64,000 nt of DNA, taken from the NCBI RefSeq assembly GCF_000336755.1, contig NZ_AOLK01000011.1:389440-453439 (forward strand). The letters run 5' to 3'. Below the pieces are notes generated by a model, which worked only from the letters and a program-made list of their open reading frames with translations, did not search any database and was not told where the DNA came from. The position numbers were made by a program, and so were the translations under genes. Numbering within the stretch: the stretch's first letter is position 1; each line of letters begins with the position of its first letter. This document shows, in pieces, positions 8,392 to 17,773 of this stretch. The stretch comes from Haloferax elongans ATCC BAA-1513 (GTDB taxonomy: Archaea; Halobacteriota; Halobacteria; Halobacteriales; Haloferacaceae).

Positions 8392-9198
8392 ATGCAGGCA
8401 GTCACGCTCGGCCCGGCGGGCACCTACTCTCATCGCGCTGCCCGCGCGGTCGCCGACGACGTCGCGTTCCGCGAATCGGTCACGTCTATCGTCAACGCCG
8501 TCGCCGATGGCGCGTTCGAACGCGGTGTCGTCCCCATCGAGAACAGTATCGAAGGCAGCGTCTCCGAGAGCCTCGACGCCGTGGCGAACTCCGACGTGAG
8601 CGTCGTCCAGGAAATCGTCACGCCGATTCGACACGCCCTTCTCGCCCAGTCCGAGGAGTTCGACACCGTCGCCAGCCACTCCCAAGCGCTCGCACAGTGT
8701 CGTTCCTACCTCGAAGCGAACTACCCCGACGTGGCGCTCGAAGCAGTCGCCAGCACCGCTCGCGGTGTCGAACGCGCTCGCGCCGACACGTCGGTGGCGG
8801 GTATCGGACACCCGGACAATGCTGGCGACGACCTGAAGATAATCGCCGAGGACATCCAAGACCGCTCGTCGAATGCGACGCGTTTCCTCGTCGTCGCTCC
8901 CGAGTCCGCCCGCTCCGATGCCGGTGGAAAGACGTCGCTCGTGGTCTACCCGAACGCGAACTACCCCGGACTGCTCCTCGAACTGCTCGAAGCGTTCGCC
9001 GAGCGCGACATCAACCTCTCGCGTATCGAGTCGCGTCCCAGCGGTAACCGCCTCGGCGATTACCTCTTCCACATCGACGCCGACGCCGGTCTCTACGAAG
9101 AACGGATGCAAGCCGCCCTCGACGAAGTCGAAGGCATCGCCCGAAACGGCTGGGTTCGCGTGCTCGGCTCGTACGACACGCGCCACGTCCTCTACTGA
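8392..9198 (+). CDS. pheA: Prephenate dehydratase (PheA) with ACT domain
   Basis: A 268-residue monofunctional prephenate dehydratase. The catalytic domain shows TLGPAGTYSHRAA at the start, VPIENSIEGSV near residue 48, SHSQALAQCRSYL and the active-site triplet SNATRFLVV. A C-terminal ACT domain (from about residue 180, GLLLELLEAFAERDINLSRIESRPSG) carries the GALV/ESRP-type motif for phenylalanine feedback inhibition. It converts prephenate to phenylpyruvate. No chorismate mutase domain is fused. A TATA-like GCTTTTGTC (8360-8368) lies 28 bp before the ATG; a purine-rich AAGGAGTG at 8380-8387 could also serve as ribosome binding site. Confidence 0.95.
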   Translation: MQAVTLGPAGTYSHRAARAVADDVAFRESVTSIVNAVADGAFERGVVPIENSIEGSVSESLDAVANSDVSVVQEIVTPIRHALLAQSEEFDTVASHSQALAQCRSYLEANYPDVALEAVASTARGVERARADTSVAGIGHPDNAGDDLKIIAEDIQDRSSNATRFLVVAPESARSDAGGKTSLVVYPNANYPGLLLELLEAFAERDINLSRIESRPSGNRLGDYLFHIDADAGLYEERMQAALDEVEGIARNGWVRVLGSYDTRHVLY

Positions 9199-9298
9199 GA
9201 CTGCCGCCTCTCGGGTGGCCACCTACCCGATTTTCTTGCTGCCAACGTGTGGGAATAGCCACATCTCTCTTAATCGTGCATGCCCTACGTTGGCACGC

Positions 9299-9709
9299 AT
9301 GCAGCGAAATCCATTCGACGATATCGAGGAGTTGTTCGAACGAATGAGCCGGTCGTTCGAAGAGACTGGTCTCGCACGAATGCAGGATATCTCCCTCGAC
9401 GTCGTCGAAGCCGACGGCGACATCGAGGTGGTTGCGGACCTCCCCGGGTACGAGAAGGACAGCATCGACGTGACCGTCCGCGGTCGGCAACTGACAATCT
9501 CCGCCGAGCGTGAGGAATCGACCGACGTGGACGACGAACGCTACGTCCGGCGCGAGCGACGACACCGCTCTGTCTCTCGGTCAGTCACGCTCCCAGCGGA
9601 GATTAAGCGCGACGAGGTGTCGGCGTCGTACCACAATGGCGTCCTCACTGTGACGCTCCCGAAGTTAGAGGCCGAACCAGACGATTCCCACCGCATCGAC
9701 ATCGAGTGA
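9299..9709 (+). CDS. Small heat-shock protein (Hsp20/alpha-crystallin), copy 1 of a tandem pair
   Basis: A 136-residue sHSP: N-terminal NPFDDIEELFERMSR, an alpha-crystallin domain with VVADLPGYEKDSIDVTVRGRQLTISAE, and the C-terminal YHNGVLTVTLPKLEAEPDDSHRIDIE. Such proteins form oligomers that hold unfolding proteins for refolding by other chaperones. The next gene is a paralogue with nearly the same C-terminal 25 residues. TATA at about 9268-9275 gives a leaderless transcript. An 8-bp inverted repeat (GCCAACGT at 9241-9248, ACGTTGGC at 9287-9294) brackets this promoter and may be an operator. Confidence 0.95.
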   Translation: MQRNPFDDIEELFERMSRSFEETGLARMQDISLDVVEADGDIEVVADLPGYEKDSIDVTVRGRQLTISAEREESTDVDDERYVRRERRHRSVSRSVTLPAEIKRDEVSASYHNGVLTVTLPKLEAEPDDSHRIDIE

Positions 9710-9888
9710 CGCAAGTGGTCCGAACGAGGCGGCTGCAGAACACGTGAACCGCTCCGAAAGACCAGCATCTCTTTTGAGCTTATTCTCGATATTTTGGACG
9801 TAGAAGCCGTGGTGCGTGCGAATTGATAGACTAGGTCTGGTAACGGTTATCTCCTCAGACGACGTTCGTACCCCTCGGTGAATTACCA

Positions 9889-10335
9889 ATGATGCGACGT
9901 ACCAATCCCTTCGACGACTTCGAAGAACTGTTCGAGCGAATGTCCCGCCAGTTTGACGAGATGGGTCGCCAGTTCGACCGCTCGGGCATGATGTCGTCTG
10001 TCCGCACACACGACATGGCCGTGGACATCACCGACACTGAGACCGAGATTATCGTCACGGTCGACCTGCCGGGCTACGAGAAGTCCGACATCTCGCTGTC
10101 GATTGCGAACCGCACTCTCTCTATCGACGCGGAACGCGAACTGCACGACGAACACGAGTCGGGCGAGTACCTCCGTCGCGAACGCCGCCACGAGTCCGCC
10201 CGCCGCACCATCCGCCTTCCCGAGATGGTCGACGAGGAAAACACCTCAGCGTCGTACCACAACGGCGTCCTCACTGTGACGCTGCCCAAACTGGACGCCC
10301 AGCCCGACGACTCTCGCCACATCGACATCGAGTAA
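9889..10335 (+). CDS. Small heat-shock protein (Hsp20/alpha-crystallin), copy 2 of a tandem pair
   Basis: A 148-residue sHSP with N-terminal TNPFDDFEELFERMSRQFDEMGRQFDRSGMM, slightly longer than copy 1 and Met/Gln/Phe richer, then the alpha-crystallin domain (VTVDLPGYEKSDISLSIANRTLSIDAE) and the C-terminal SASYHNGVLTVTLPKLDAQPDD. It arose with copy 1 by tandem duplication; the C-terminal strands are most alike and the N-terminal oligomerisation arms have diverged. The 179 bp between the two genes separates their expression; I see no shared operator. A third, more distant sHSP lies at 39666. Confidence 0.95.
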   Translation: MMRRTNPFDDFEELFERMSRQFDEMGRQFDRSGMMSSVRTHDMAVDITDTETEIIVTVDLPGYEKSDISLSIANRTLSIDAERELHDEHESGEYLRRERRHESARRTIRLPEMVDEENTSASYHNGVLTVTLPKLDAQPDDSRHIDIE

Positions 10336-10571
10336 CGGCGAGCTAGCGTCGTCGAAGCGGTGACTCCCAGTCGTTGTTTGTGCCCTGAACGAACTGCGAG
10401 TCGCACAGCCTTTTTTGGATGCTGCTTCCGTGCTGACCAGACTGCGACACCGCTGACCAGCCACTGCCTTCGACACCTGCGTGACAATATCTGGCAATAC
10501 CTGCCGCAATCAGACAGACCCACAAGTCGAGTATAGGAGTTATTTTAGGCCGGGGTGCCACTACCACGGAT

Positions 10572-13448
10572 ATGGACTACGACCCGCAGGAACTCGAAGC
10601 GCGTTGGCGGGAGCGCTGGTCCGAGACCGGCCGATACGAGGCCGACCCGGACGCAGACGCCGACGACGCGACGTTCGTCACAGTTCCGTATCCGTATCCG
10701 AGCGGTGGGATGCACATCGGGCACGCCCGAACCTACACTGTCCCCGACGTGTACGCTCGCTACCGACGCCAGCAGGGCGACAACGTTCTGTTCCCCATCG
10801 CGTGGCACGTCACCGGAACACCCATCATCGGCGCTGTCGAGCGCTTGCAGAAGGGTGAAGAGAAGCAACTGTCGGTTCTGAAAGACACCTACAACGTCTC
10901 CGAAGACACGCTCCCCGAACTGGAGACGCCGATGGGGTGGGCACGCTACTTCATCGAGGAACACTACAAGAACGGAATGCAGTCGCTCGGTCTCTCTATC
11001 GACTGGCGACGTGAGTTCACGACGAACGACGAGCGCTACTCGAAATTCATCGAATGGCAGTACCGGACGCTCCGCGAGCGTGGCCGACTGGAGAAAGGAC
11101 TCCACCCCGTCAAGTTCTGTACGAACGAAGAACAGCCAGTCACGACCCACGACCTGCTGGAAGGCGAGGAAGCGGAGTTCCAAGAGTACACGTTGGTTCG
11201 CTTCGGCTGGGAACGCGACGGCGAGTCCGTCGTCGTCCCGATGGCGACGCTGCGCCCCGAGACGGTCCACGGCGTGACGAACGCCTACATCGACCCTGAA
11301 GCGACCTACGTGGTCGCCGAAGTCGACGGCGAGACGTGGTTCGTCTCCGAGTACGCGTCCGCGAAACTGGAGTACCAGGCCCACGACGTGGAGATTCTGG
11401 ACACCATCGAGGGTGCCGAACTGGTCGGAAAGACCGTCGAGAACCCTGTTACCGGTGACGACGTGCTCGTCCTCCCGGCCTCGTTCGTCGACGCCGACAA
11501 CGCGACGGGTGTCGTCATGTCGGTCCCGGCCCACAGCCCTGACGACTACGTGGCGCTGCAGGAGGCGAAAGCCGACACCGACTACCTCGAATCGTTCGGT
11601 ATCGACCCCGAGGATGTCGCCGCCATCGAGCCGATTCCGATTCTCGACATCGACTCCGAGGACGACGACTACGGCGAGATTCCCGCCCAGTCAATCGTCG
11701 AGAACCGCGGTATCGAGTCGTCGGACGACCCCGCGCTCGAAAAGGCGACGAAGGACCTCTACAACAAGGAGTTCCACGCTGGCCACCTCAAGGAGTTCTA
11801 CGGCGAGTACGCTGGCGAACTCGTCGAGAAAGCCCGCGACGACTTCAAGGCCGACGGCGTCGAGTCCGGTCAGTTCGACGTGATGCAGGAGTTCTCCGAG
11901 GAAGTCGTCTGTCGCTGTGGCGGTGACGTCGTCGTCGCAGAACAGGACACGTGGTTCCTCTCGTACGACGACGAGGACTGGAAGCAAACCGCTCACGACG
12001 TGGCCGACGGTCTCGACGCCATCCCGGACAACACCCGCGACGAGTACCACCACACCATCGACTGGCTGAACGGATGGCCGTGTATCCGAAACTACGGCCT
12101 CGGCACTCGCCTGCCGTGGGACGACCAGTTCGTCATCGAGCCGCTTTCGGACTCGACCATCTACATGGCCTACTACACCATCGCCCACCGCCTGCAGGAG
12201 GTTCCGACCGAGGAACTCACGCAGGACTTCTTCGACACGCTGTTCTACGGTCCCGAGGCCGTAGACGACGCGCCGGAGAAGGCGCTCGAACTGCGCGAGG
12301 AGTGGGACTACTGGTACCCGGTCGATTACCGGTTCTCCGCGAACGACCTCATCACGAACCACCTGACGTTCTACCAGTTCCACCACGGCGAACTGTTCGA
12401 CCAGGCGCAGTGGCCGCAGGGAATCGTCATCATGGGCATGGGCCTGCTCGAAGGCGAGAAGATGTCCTCCTCGAAGGGCCACGTCGTCCTCCCCGGCGAG
12501 GCCATCGAGAAGTACGGTGCCGACACCGTCCGGTTCTTCCTGCTCAACTCCGCCGAACCGTGGCAGGACTACGACTGGCGCGACGACCTCGTCGGCTCTG
12601 TCGCGAATCAGCTCGAACGCTTCTGGAACCGCGCACAGGAAATTATCGCCGACCCCGGCCCGGACGAACAGCCCGAACTGGAGACGGTGGACCGCTGGCT
12701 GCTGTCGAAGCTCAACGACACCGTCCGCGACGTGACCGACGCGATGGACGAAGCCGAGACGCGCTCTGCCAGCCAAGCCGCGTTCTACAACTTCGAAGAA
12801 GACCTGCGCTGGTACCGCCGCCGGACCGACCTCGACCGCGACGCCGCGAAGTGGACGCTCCGACAGGTCCTCGAAACGCGTCTGCGCCTGCTCGCCCCGT
12901 TCGTCCCGTTCATGACGAACGAACTCCACGAGCAGTTGACCGGCACGCCGGCCGAAGACGCACCGTGGCCGGAACCGGACACCGAGTTCGACGACGAGGC
13001 GGTCGAACTCGAAGAACGACAGGTCGAGCGCCTAACCGAGGACGTTCGCGACATCATCGACGTGACCGACTCGGACCCCGAGACGATTCGCGTCTACGTC
13101 GCCGCCGACTGGAAGCGAACCGTCTTCGAGACGGTTGTGGACCAAGGCGACAACGTGGGTGCTATCATGGGGCAGGTCATGCAGAACCCTGACCTCCGTG
13201 AGAAGGGTAACGCGGTCAACGACCTCGTGCAGGACCTCGTGAGCCAGACTCGCGGGCGGGACGAAGATACCCTGCGCGCGCAACTCGACCTCGACGAGGT
13301 CGAACTCTACGAACGCGCTGCGGACTTCCTCTCCCGGGAGTTCGACGCCGACGTCGAGGTGTTCGCCGAGGACGCCGACGACATCGTCGACCCCGCGGAC
13401 CGCGCATCGAAGGCGATTCCGTTCCGTCCCGCCGTCCACCTCGAATAG
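10572..13448 (+). CDS. leuS: Leucyl-tRNA synthetase
   Basis: A 958-residue class Ia synthetase of the archaeal/eukaryotic type. The HIGH motif is at residues 48-51 (GGMHIGHART), KMSSSKG is at 630-636, and a CP1 editing domain follows the first half of the Rossmann fold (for example ATLRPETVHGVTNAY near residues 225-240). The C-terminal half contains the anticodon-binding helical domain and a C-terminal extension. Length is normal for the archaeal enzyme. The TATA TTATTTTAGG (10540-10549) gives a leaderless mRNA. The preceding 236 bp hold no gene that I can support. Confidence 0.97.
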   Translation: MDYDPQELEARWRERWSETGRYEADPDADADDATFVTVPYPYPSGGMHIGHARTYTVPDVYARYRRQQGDNVLFPIAWHVTGTPIIGAVERLQKGEEKQLSVLKDTYNVSEDTLPELETPMGWARYFIEEHYKNGMQSLGLSIDWRREFTTNDERYSKFIEWQYRTLRERGRLEKGLHPVKFCTNEEQPVTTHDLLEGEEAEFQEYTLVRFGWERDGESVVVPMATLRPETVHGVTNAYIDPEATYVVAEVDGETWFVSEYASAKLEYQAHDVEILDTIEGAELVGKTVENPVTGDDVLVLPASFVDADNATGVVMSVPAHSPDDYVALQEAKADTDYLESFGIDPEDVAAIEPIPILDIDSEDDDYGEIPAQSIVENRGIESSDDPALEKATKDLYNKEFHAGHLKEFYGEYAGELVEKARDDFKADGVESGQFDVMQEFSEEVVCRCGGDVVVAEQDTWFLSYDDEDWKQTAHDVADGLDAIPDNTRDEYHHTIDWLNGWPCIRNYGLGTRLPWDDQFVIEPLSDSTIYMAYYTIAHRLQEVPTEELTQDFFDTLFYGPEAVDDAPEKALELREEWDYWYPVDYRFSANDLITNHLTFYQFHHGELFDQAQWPQGIVIMGMGLLEGEKMSSSKGHVVLPGEAIEKYGADTVRFFLLNSAEPWQDYDWRDDLVGSVANQLERFWNRAQEIIADPGPDEQPELETVDRWLLSKLNDTVRDVTDAMDEAETRSASQAAFYNFEEDLRWYRRRTDLDRDAAKWTLRQVLETRLRLLAPFVPFMTNELHEQLTGTPAEDAPWPEPDTEFDDEAVELEERQVERLTEDVRDIIDVTDSDPETIRVYVAADWKRTVFETVVDQGDNVGAIMGQVMQNPDLREKGNAVNDLVQDLVSQTRGRDEDTLRAQLDLDEVELYERAADFLSREFDADVEVFAEDADDIVDPADRASKAIPFRPAVHLE

Positions 13449-13552
13449 GCGGCTGACGCTCTCTACTTTTATCGACGTTCTCGAACGTGTGACGTTCCGA
13501 TACTGCCGGAGGTAGCGTTCATCTTATCGGCTTTCCCTACCTATTTGGTAAC

Positions 13553-13774
13553 ATGAGTCAAGAGGAATCGCTGACCCTATCGGAGGAAGACGACTACCAC
13601 ACCGTCACGCCGCGCTTCGACAGCCGACCGGATGGCGAGATGGACTCAGTCGGGTGGCTGATGTTCGGTCTTCTTGCGGTCCTCATAATCCCGCTTCTGC
13701 CGTTCATCGCCATCGTGTACGTGCTATCGAAAGCCTTCGGCTATCTCGGTGCACAACGCGGCGCGGGAGAATAG
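13553..13774 (+). CDS. Small haloarchaeal membrane protein
   Basis: A 73-residue protein with an acidic N-terminal half and one long or two closely packed membrane segments (VGWLMFGLLAVLIIPLLPFIAIVYVLSKAFGYL, residues 33-66). I do not recognise a function. The TATA at about 13522-13528 lies 28 bp before the ATG. It follows leuS after 104 bp and converges on the cyclodeaminase-family gene. Confidence 0.7.
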   Translation: MSQEESLTLSEEDDYHTVTPRFDSRPDGEMDSVGWLMFGLLAVLIIPLLPFIAIVYVLSKAFGYLGAQRGAGE

Positions 13775-13815
13775 CCAGACACTGAGCCCGGCCGCGATAG
13801 GGACTGGGGTCGCGT

Positions 13816-14814
13816 TTACTCCTCGGCCAGGCCGAGCAGGTCGAACGCGTAGCCGTTGTCGTTCTCGATAGCGTGTTCGTAGGCGACGTGAGCCGCAGCG
13901 ACGTCCTGAATCGCGAGGCCCGTGGAGTCGAAGACGGTGATGCCGTCTTCCTCGGTGCGCGCGTCTTTGTTACCGGCGACGATTTCGCCGATAGCGCCGA
14001 AGATGTCGTCGTCGTCGAGGACGCCCTCGTGGTACGGGACGTTGATTTCGCCGGAGTGGGTCGTCTGGGCGTGGTCGTCGATGACGAGCTTGGCGTCGAG
14101 AAGAATCTCGTCGGCCAGTTCGTGCTTGCCCTCGGCGTCCGCACCCATCGCGTTGATGTGGGTGTCCTCGCCAACCGCGTCACGCGGGACGATGGGCGAT
14201 TCGACGGGCGTCACGGTCGAGAGGACGTCGCACTGGGCGGCCTCTTCGATGGACCCCGCGCGGATGTCGAACTGGTCTTCGAAGGCGTCGATGAAGTCGG
14301 CGACGCGCTCTTCGTCGAGGTCGGAGACGACGACTTCCTCGATGTCGCGGACTTCGCTGATAGCGCGAAGCTGCGTGTACGACTGGACGCCAGCGCCGAT
14401 GATACCCATCGAGGAGGCGTCTTCGACGGCGAGGTAGTCGGTGGCGACGGCCGCGGCCGCACCCGTGCGGAGCATCGTGAGTTCCGTCCCGTCCATGAGC
14501 GCGAGGGGGAACGCGTTCTCGGGGTCGGAGTAAATCATCGTGCCCATGACCGTCGGCAGGTCGAACTTGTCACCGTTGTCGGGGTGGACGTTGACCCACT
14601 TGATGCCTGCTGCGTCCCAGTCGCCTGCGTCGAGGTACGCTGGCATCGACCGGAAGTCGCCGTTGTACTGCGGCAGGTCGATGTAGGACTTCGGCGGCAT
14701 CTGGGCATCTCCAGACTCGTAGGCACCGAAGGCGTCTTCGATAGCCGAGATGAGTTCCGGCATCTGGACGTTCTCGTGAACGTCGTCTTTGTTCAGTAGC
14801 AGCGTCTTGCGCAT
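13816..14814 (-). CDS. Ornithine cyclodeaminase / archaeal alanine dehydrogenase family protein
   Basis: A 332-residue NAD(P)-dependent enzyme of the OCD/mu-crystallin family. Visible motifs are the substrate-side MPPKSYIDLPQYNGDFRSMPAYL and AAGIKWVNVHPDN, the dinucleotide-binding MGIIGAGVQSYTQL near residue 139, and SGEINVPYHEG and DSTGLAIQDVA near the C-terminus. Family members either cyclise ornithine to proline with loss of ammonia or reductively aminate pyruvate to alanine. The archaeal members of this length are often alanine dehydrogenases, but the specificity cannot be settled from sequence. It stands alone downstream of the thermosome gene. Confidence 0.88.
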   Translation of the reverse strand: MRKTLLLNKDDVHENVQMPELISAIEDAFGAYESGDAQMPPKSYIDLPQYNGDFRSMPAYLDAGDWDAAGIKWVNVHPDNGDKFDLPTVMGTMIYSDPENAFPLALMDGTELTMLRTGAAAAVATDYLAVEDASSMGIIGAGVQSYTQLRAISEVRDIEEVVVSDLDEERVADFIDAFEDQFDIRAGSIEEAAQCDVLSTVTPVESPIVPRDAVGEDTHINAMGADAEGKHELADEILLDAKLVIDDHAQTTHSGEINVPYHEGVLDDDDIFGAIGEIVAGNKDARTEEDGITVFDSTGLAIQDVAAAHVAYEHAIENDNGYAFDLLGLAEE

Positions 14815-15061
14815 AGAGAAACGTTGCCGTACCTCCTACTTAGTTTGTTCTATTTCTGCATGGAAGTCCAAGGCTATTGGAAAAAGTGAGAGAATTATCC
14901 AACTTGTTTCCTGTGTGATTTGTTGCCACACAGTCTCGTACGAGAGAGTGCCGCCGCTGTCTGGTGATTAGACCTGCAAAAGAAAATCGGGTCGTCGCGC
15001 GGTACGGCGGTTGAGTTGGGGGAAGAGAGCGTGTGTCAGTGTGACGGGTGCGTGCCTACCT

Positions 15062-16735
15062 TCACATCGCACCGCCCATGCCGCCCATACCGCCCATGCC
15101 ACCCATGCCGCCGGGTGCGCCGCCTTCGTCGTCGTCGTTGCCGCCGGTGGAGAGGTCACCAGCAGCGATGATGTCGTCAATCTTGAGGACGAGGTTCGCG
15201 GCTTCGGAGGCGGAGGCGATGGCCTGCTCCTTGGCGTGGGCCGTCTCGACGACGCCAGCTTCGAAGGCGTCTTCGACTTCGCCAGTGAAGACGTTCAGAC
15301 CAGCGCGGACCTGACCGTCTTCGTGGGCCGCGCGGAGGTCGACGAGCGTGTCGATGGAGTCGAGACCGGCGTTCTCGGCGAGGACGCGCGGAACGAGTTC
15401 GAGCGCGTCGGCGAACGCCTCGACGGCGAGCTGCTCGCGACCGGAGACGGAGTCCGCGTAGTCACGGAGGCGCGAGGCGAGTTCGACTTCGATGGCACCG
15501 CCGCCAGCGAGGACGCGGCCATCGGTGACCGTCGCGGCGACGACGTCGAGGGCGTCCTGGACGCCGCGTTCGAGTTCGTCGACGACGTGGTCGGTCGAGC
15601 CACGCAGGAGGAGGGTGACACCGTGGACGTCATCGCCGACACCTTCGACGTAGAACAGCTCGTCGCCGTCGTCGCGGCGGACGGATGCCACACCGAGGTC
15701 GGCTTCGTCGACGGAGTCGAGGTCCGAGACGATAGCCGCACCGGTGATGTTCTTGAGGAACTTGATGTCGGACTTCTTCGTCCGGCGGACCGCGAGGATG
15801 CCCTCCTTCGCGAGGTAGTGCTGGGCGAGGTCGTCGATGCCCTTCTGGCAGAAGACGACGTCAGCACCGGAGTCGACGATTTGCTGGACCTTCTCCTTCA
15901 GCTGGGCCTCTTCCTGGTCGAGGAACTTCTGGAGCTGGTCGGGACTCTCGATGGAGACGTTCGTGTCGACGTCCGTCTCCTCGACTTCGACCGGCTCGTT
16001 GAGGAGCAGGACGTTGGCTTCCTCGAAGGAGACCGGCATGTCGTCGTGGACGGGGTCCTTGTCGATGACAGCGCCGGTGAGGAGTTCGGATTCGGACGCG
16101 GAGCGACCGGTCTGCGTCTCGATAGAGAGGTTCTCGAGGTCGGTGACGTAGGTACCATCGTCGGCTTCCACCGTGACCTGCTCGACGGCGCGGACGATGA
16201 GGTCCGCCAGAAGCTCCTTGTTGAGTTCGGAGCTCTTGCCCGTCATGGAGGTCTCGGCGACCTTCTTCAGGAGCTCTTGGTCGTCGGGTTCGACGTGCTC
16301 TGCGATGTCGTCGACTTCCTCGCGGGCCTTCTCGGCGGCGAGGTTGAACCCGCGGATGACGGCCGTCGGGTGGATGTCCTGTTCGAGGAGGTCCTCGGCG
16401 TTCTTCAGGAGTTCACCCGCGATGGCGACTGCCGTGGTCGTTCCGTCGCCGGCTTCGTCTTCCTGCGTCTCGGCGACTTCGACGATCATCTCGGCCGTCG
16501 GGTTGTCGATGTCCATCTCTTTGAGGATGGTGACACCGTCGTTGGTGATGGTGACATCGCCCATCGAATCGACGAGCATCTTGTCCATCCCCTTCGGTCC
16601 GAGTGTCGAGCGTACTGCCTCTGCGACCGCTCGTGCGGCGCGGATGTTGTACGCCTGCGCGTCGCGGTCCTTGACGCGCTGGGAGTCTTCACCGAGAATG
16701 ATCATCGGCTGACCCTGTTGCATTCGCTGGCTCAT
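15062..16735 (-). CDS. cct: Group II chaperonin (thermosome, CCT family) subunit
   Basis: A 557-residue thermosome subunit. The ATP-binding GPKGMDKMLVDS (near residue 46) and GDGTTTAVAIAGELL (near 93), the apical protrusion region around 240-280, and GGGAIEVELASRLR near 400 are intact. The C-terminus ends in the GGMGGM repeat typical of haloarchaeal thermosomes that line the cavity. The complex folds proteins in the cytoplasm by ATP-driven lid closure. The second ATG (16735) is preferred over 16741 because the TATA at 16762-16770 predicts initiation near 16740. Haloferax has three paralogues; gene order suggests this is the cct2 (HVO_0455) equivalent, which is inference. Confidence 0.96.
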   Translation of the reverse strand: MSQRMQQGQPMIILGEDSQRVKDRDAQAYNIRAARAVAEAVRSTLGPKGMDKMLVDSMGDVTITNDGVTILKEMDIDNPTAEMIVEVAETQEDEAGDGTTTAVAIAGELLKNAEDLLEQDIHPTAVIRGFNLAAEKAREEVDDIAEHVEPDDQELLKKVAETSMTGKSSELNKELLADLIVRAVEQVTVEADDGTYVTDLENLSIETQTGRSASESELLTGAVIDKDPVHDDMPVSFEEANVLLLNEPVEVEETDVDTNVSIESPDQLQKFLDQEEAQLKEKVQQIVDSGADVVFCQKGIDDLAQHYLAKEGILAVRRTKKSDIKFLKNITGAAIVSDLDSVDEADLGVASVRRDDGDELFYVEGVGDDVHGVTLLLRGSTDHVVDELERGVQDALDVVAATVTDGRVLAGGGAIEVELASRLRDYADSVSGREQLAVEAFADALELVPRVLAENAGLDSIDTLVDLRAAHEDGQVRAGLNVFTGEVEDAFEAGVVETAHAKEQAIASASEAANLVLKIDDIIAAGDLSTGGNDDDEGGAPGGMGGMGGMGGMGGAM

Positions 16736-16761
16736 AGTCATCGCCTGATTGTTTGTGATTC

Positions 16762-16770
16762 TATAAAAAT
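16762..16770 (-). promoter_or_regulatory. TATA box of the thermosome gene
   Basis: On the minus strand the sequence reads ATTTTTATAG, preceded by CGACAG as a BRE-like element, about 26 bp before the expected transcription start. Heat-inducible cct promoters with this kind of extended core have been studied in Haloferax volcanii; heat response here is inferred from that. Confidence 0.65.
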
Positions 16771-16921
16771 CTGTCGCCGAGGACAGATACGAGGTGACAG
16801 CGCGTCACCGAGCAACTCACCACCTAATCGATAGACTGCGTTGGATTTTCAGGGGATATCCTCGCCCTTGGTATAAGTCACCATATCTCAATACTGGGCG
16901 GCTACGGCTGGTGTTTATATA

Positions 16922-17314
16922 TTATTCGTCGACCGGCGCTTTCCAGTGGACGGTAATCGTTCCGATAGCGAAGGCGTCGTCGCTTGCCTCGTCGCGGACG
17001 AAGCGAATCGTGTTCGTTCCGCCGACGAGTTGCGCTCCGGTAATCGTGTCGACCCAGTACTGCCAGCCGTCGTTCGGCGGGATGTCGAACCCGGACAGTG
17101 CTTGGCCATTGATTTCTATCTCGTGGCCGTATTCGCCGACGTCGAACGCCTGAATCCCGATGTAGGGGTCTTGCGGGTCGTCGGTCGGCACGTCGAATTC
17201 GAATTCGTCCGTCGCGTCGCCGACGTCGGCAGCCCAATCGAGGTCGAGCGTTTCGTCTGGCGGGTGGAGATGCGACCTGACGAAGAGCGTCGCGTAGTTC
17301 GCGCGGTGTGGCAC
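16922..17314 (-). CDS. Conserved haloarchaeal hypothetical protein, beta-sandwich-like
   Basis: A 130-residue soluble acidic protein without signal or membrane segment. The pattern of alternating strands (DEFEFDVPTDDPQDPYIGIQAFDVGEYGHEIEINGQ, DGWQYWVDTITGAQLVGGTNTIRFVRDEAS, FAIGTITVHWKAPVDE) suggests a carbohydrate-binding-module-like or galactose-binding-like beta sandwich: ending on a strand after 'GTNTIRF' is common in such domains. I do not recognise a named family and the fold is inference. The 180 bp between this gene and the thermosome are AT-rich; a TATA-like stretch at 16911-16921 overlaps the stop codon with no obvious partner gene. Confidence 0.7.
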   Translation of the reverse strand: MPHRANYATLFVRSHLHPPDETLDLDWAADVGDATDEFEFDVPTDDPQDPYIGIQAFDVGEYGHEIEINGQALSGFDIPPNDGWQYWVDTITGAQLVGGTNTIRFVRDEASDDAFAIGTITVHWKAPVDE

Positions 17315-17367
17315 GCTCTCGGGTTACGCTGCCGTCGATAAAAAATCGCCTGTGTAGTTGCCGCGCG

Positions 17368-17544
17368 TCAGTCGTCTTCCGGAAGTTCGTCAGCAATGAA
17401 TTCGCCGGAGGTGTCTTCGAGCGAGGGTTCGTCCTCCTCTTCGTCGCCGTCTAACACCGATAATTCTTGTTCGTACAGCCGTTCGGTGAGCTGGGACTGC
17501 TTGTTGAGACCCTTCTTCTCTCGGCCGCTTTTGGTGTCAGGCAT
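17368..17544 (-). CDS. Small charged hypothetical protein
   Basis: A 58-residue protein with a basic, Lys/Gln-rich N-terminal half (TKSGREKKGLNKQSQLTERLYEQELSVL) that looks helical and an extremely acidic C-terminal tail (DGDEEEDEPSLEDTSGEF...DELPEDD). This bipolar charge layout is seen in nucleic-acid-associated or chaperone-like small haloarchaeal proteins, but I know no function. The ATG at 17544 is preferred over a TTG two codons upstream. Its stop lies 53 bp before the start of the beta-sandwich gene on the same strand, so they may be one transcript. Confidence 0.6.
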   Translation of the reverse strand: MPDTKSGREKKGLNKQSQLTERLYEQELSVLDGDEEEDEPSLEDTSGEFIADELPEDD

Positions 17545-17773
17545 TGTCAAACGTGGTATTGGTTCCCACAGGGATGAATGTTTTGCACGCTATGCTGATA
17601 CAGAGTTGACACGGTCCGGAAGGTAACCTGGTCACACCGGACAGTGACATGGGAGTTTTGCCCACCTTGTCTTGCCGTCTCACGCCAATATACTTGCTGG
17701 CGATTCTGGTGTGTCGAGAATAGTCATGGGCACAGAATACGTTTGCAGGTGTCTCGGGGGCGTAGTTTACGGA

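Noticed and set aside
15011-16834. 607-codon open frame on the plus strand opposite the thermosome gene
   Set aside because: GC-rich third positions of the chaperonin gene create long antisense frames; the antisense product has no recognisable domain and the chaperonin is unambiguous.
16911-16921. TATA-like GTTTATATATT after the thermosome promoter region
   Set aside because: No gene lies at the expected distance on either strand; it coincides with a stop codon and may be chance in an AT-rich gap.
17613-17640. Hairpin GTCCGG/CCGGAC upstream of the Ser tail considered as a terminator or riboswitch
   Set aside because: Short stem, no T-run, and no gene with matching position.
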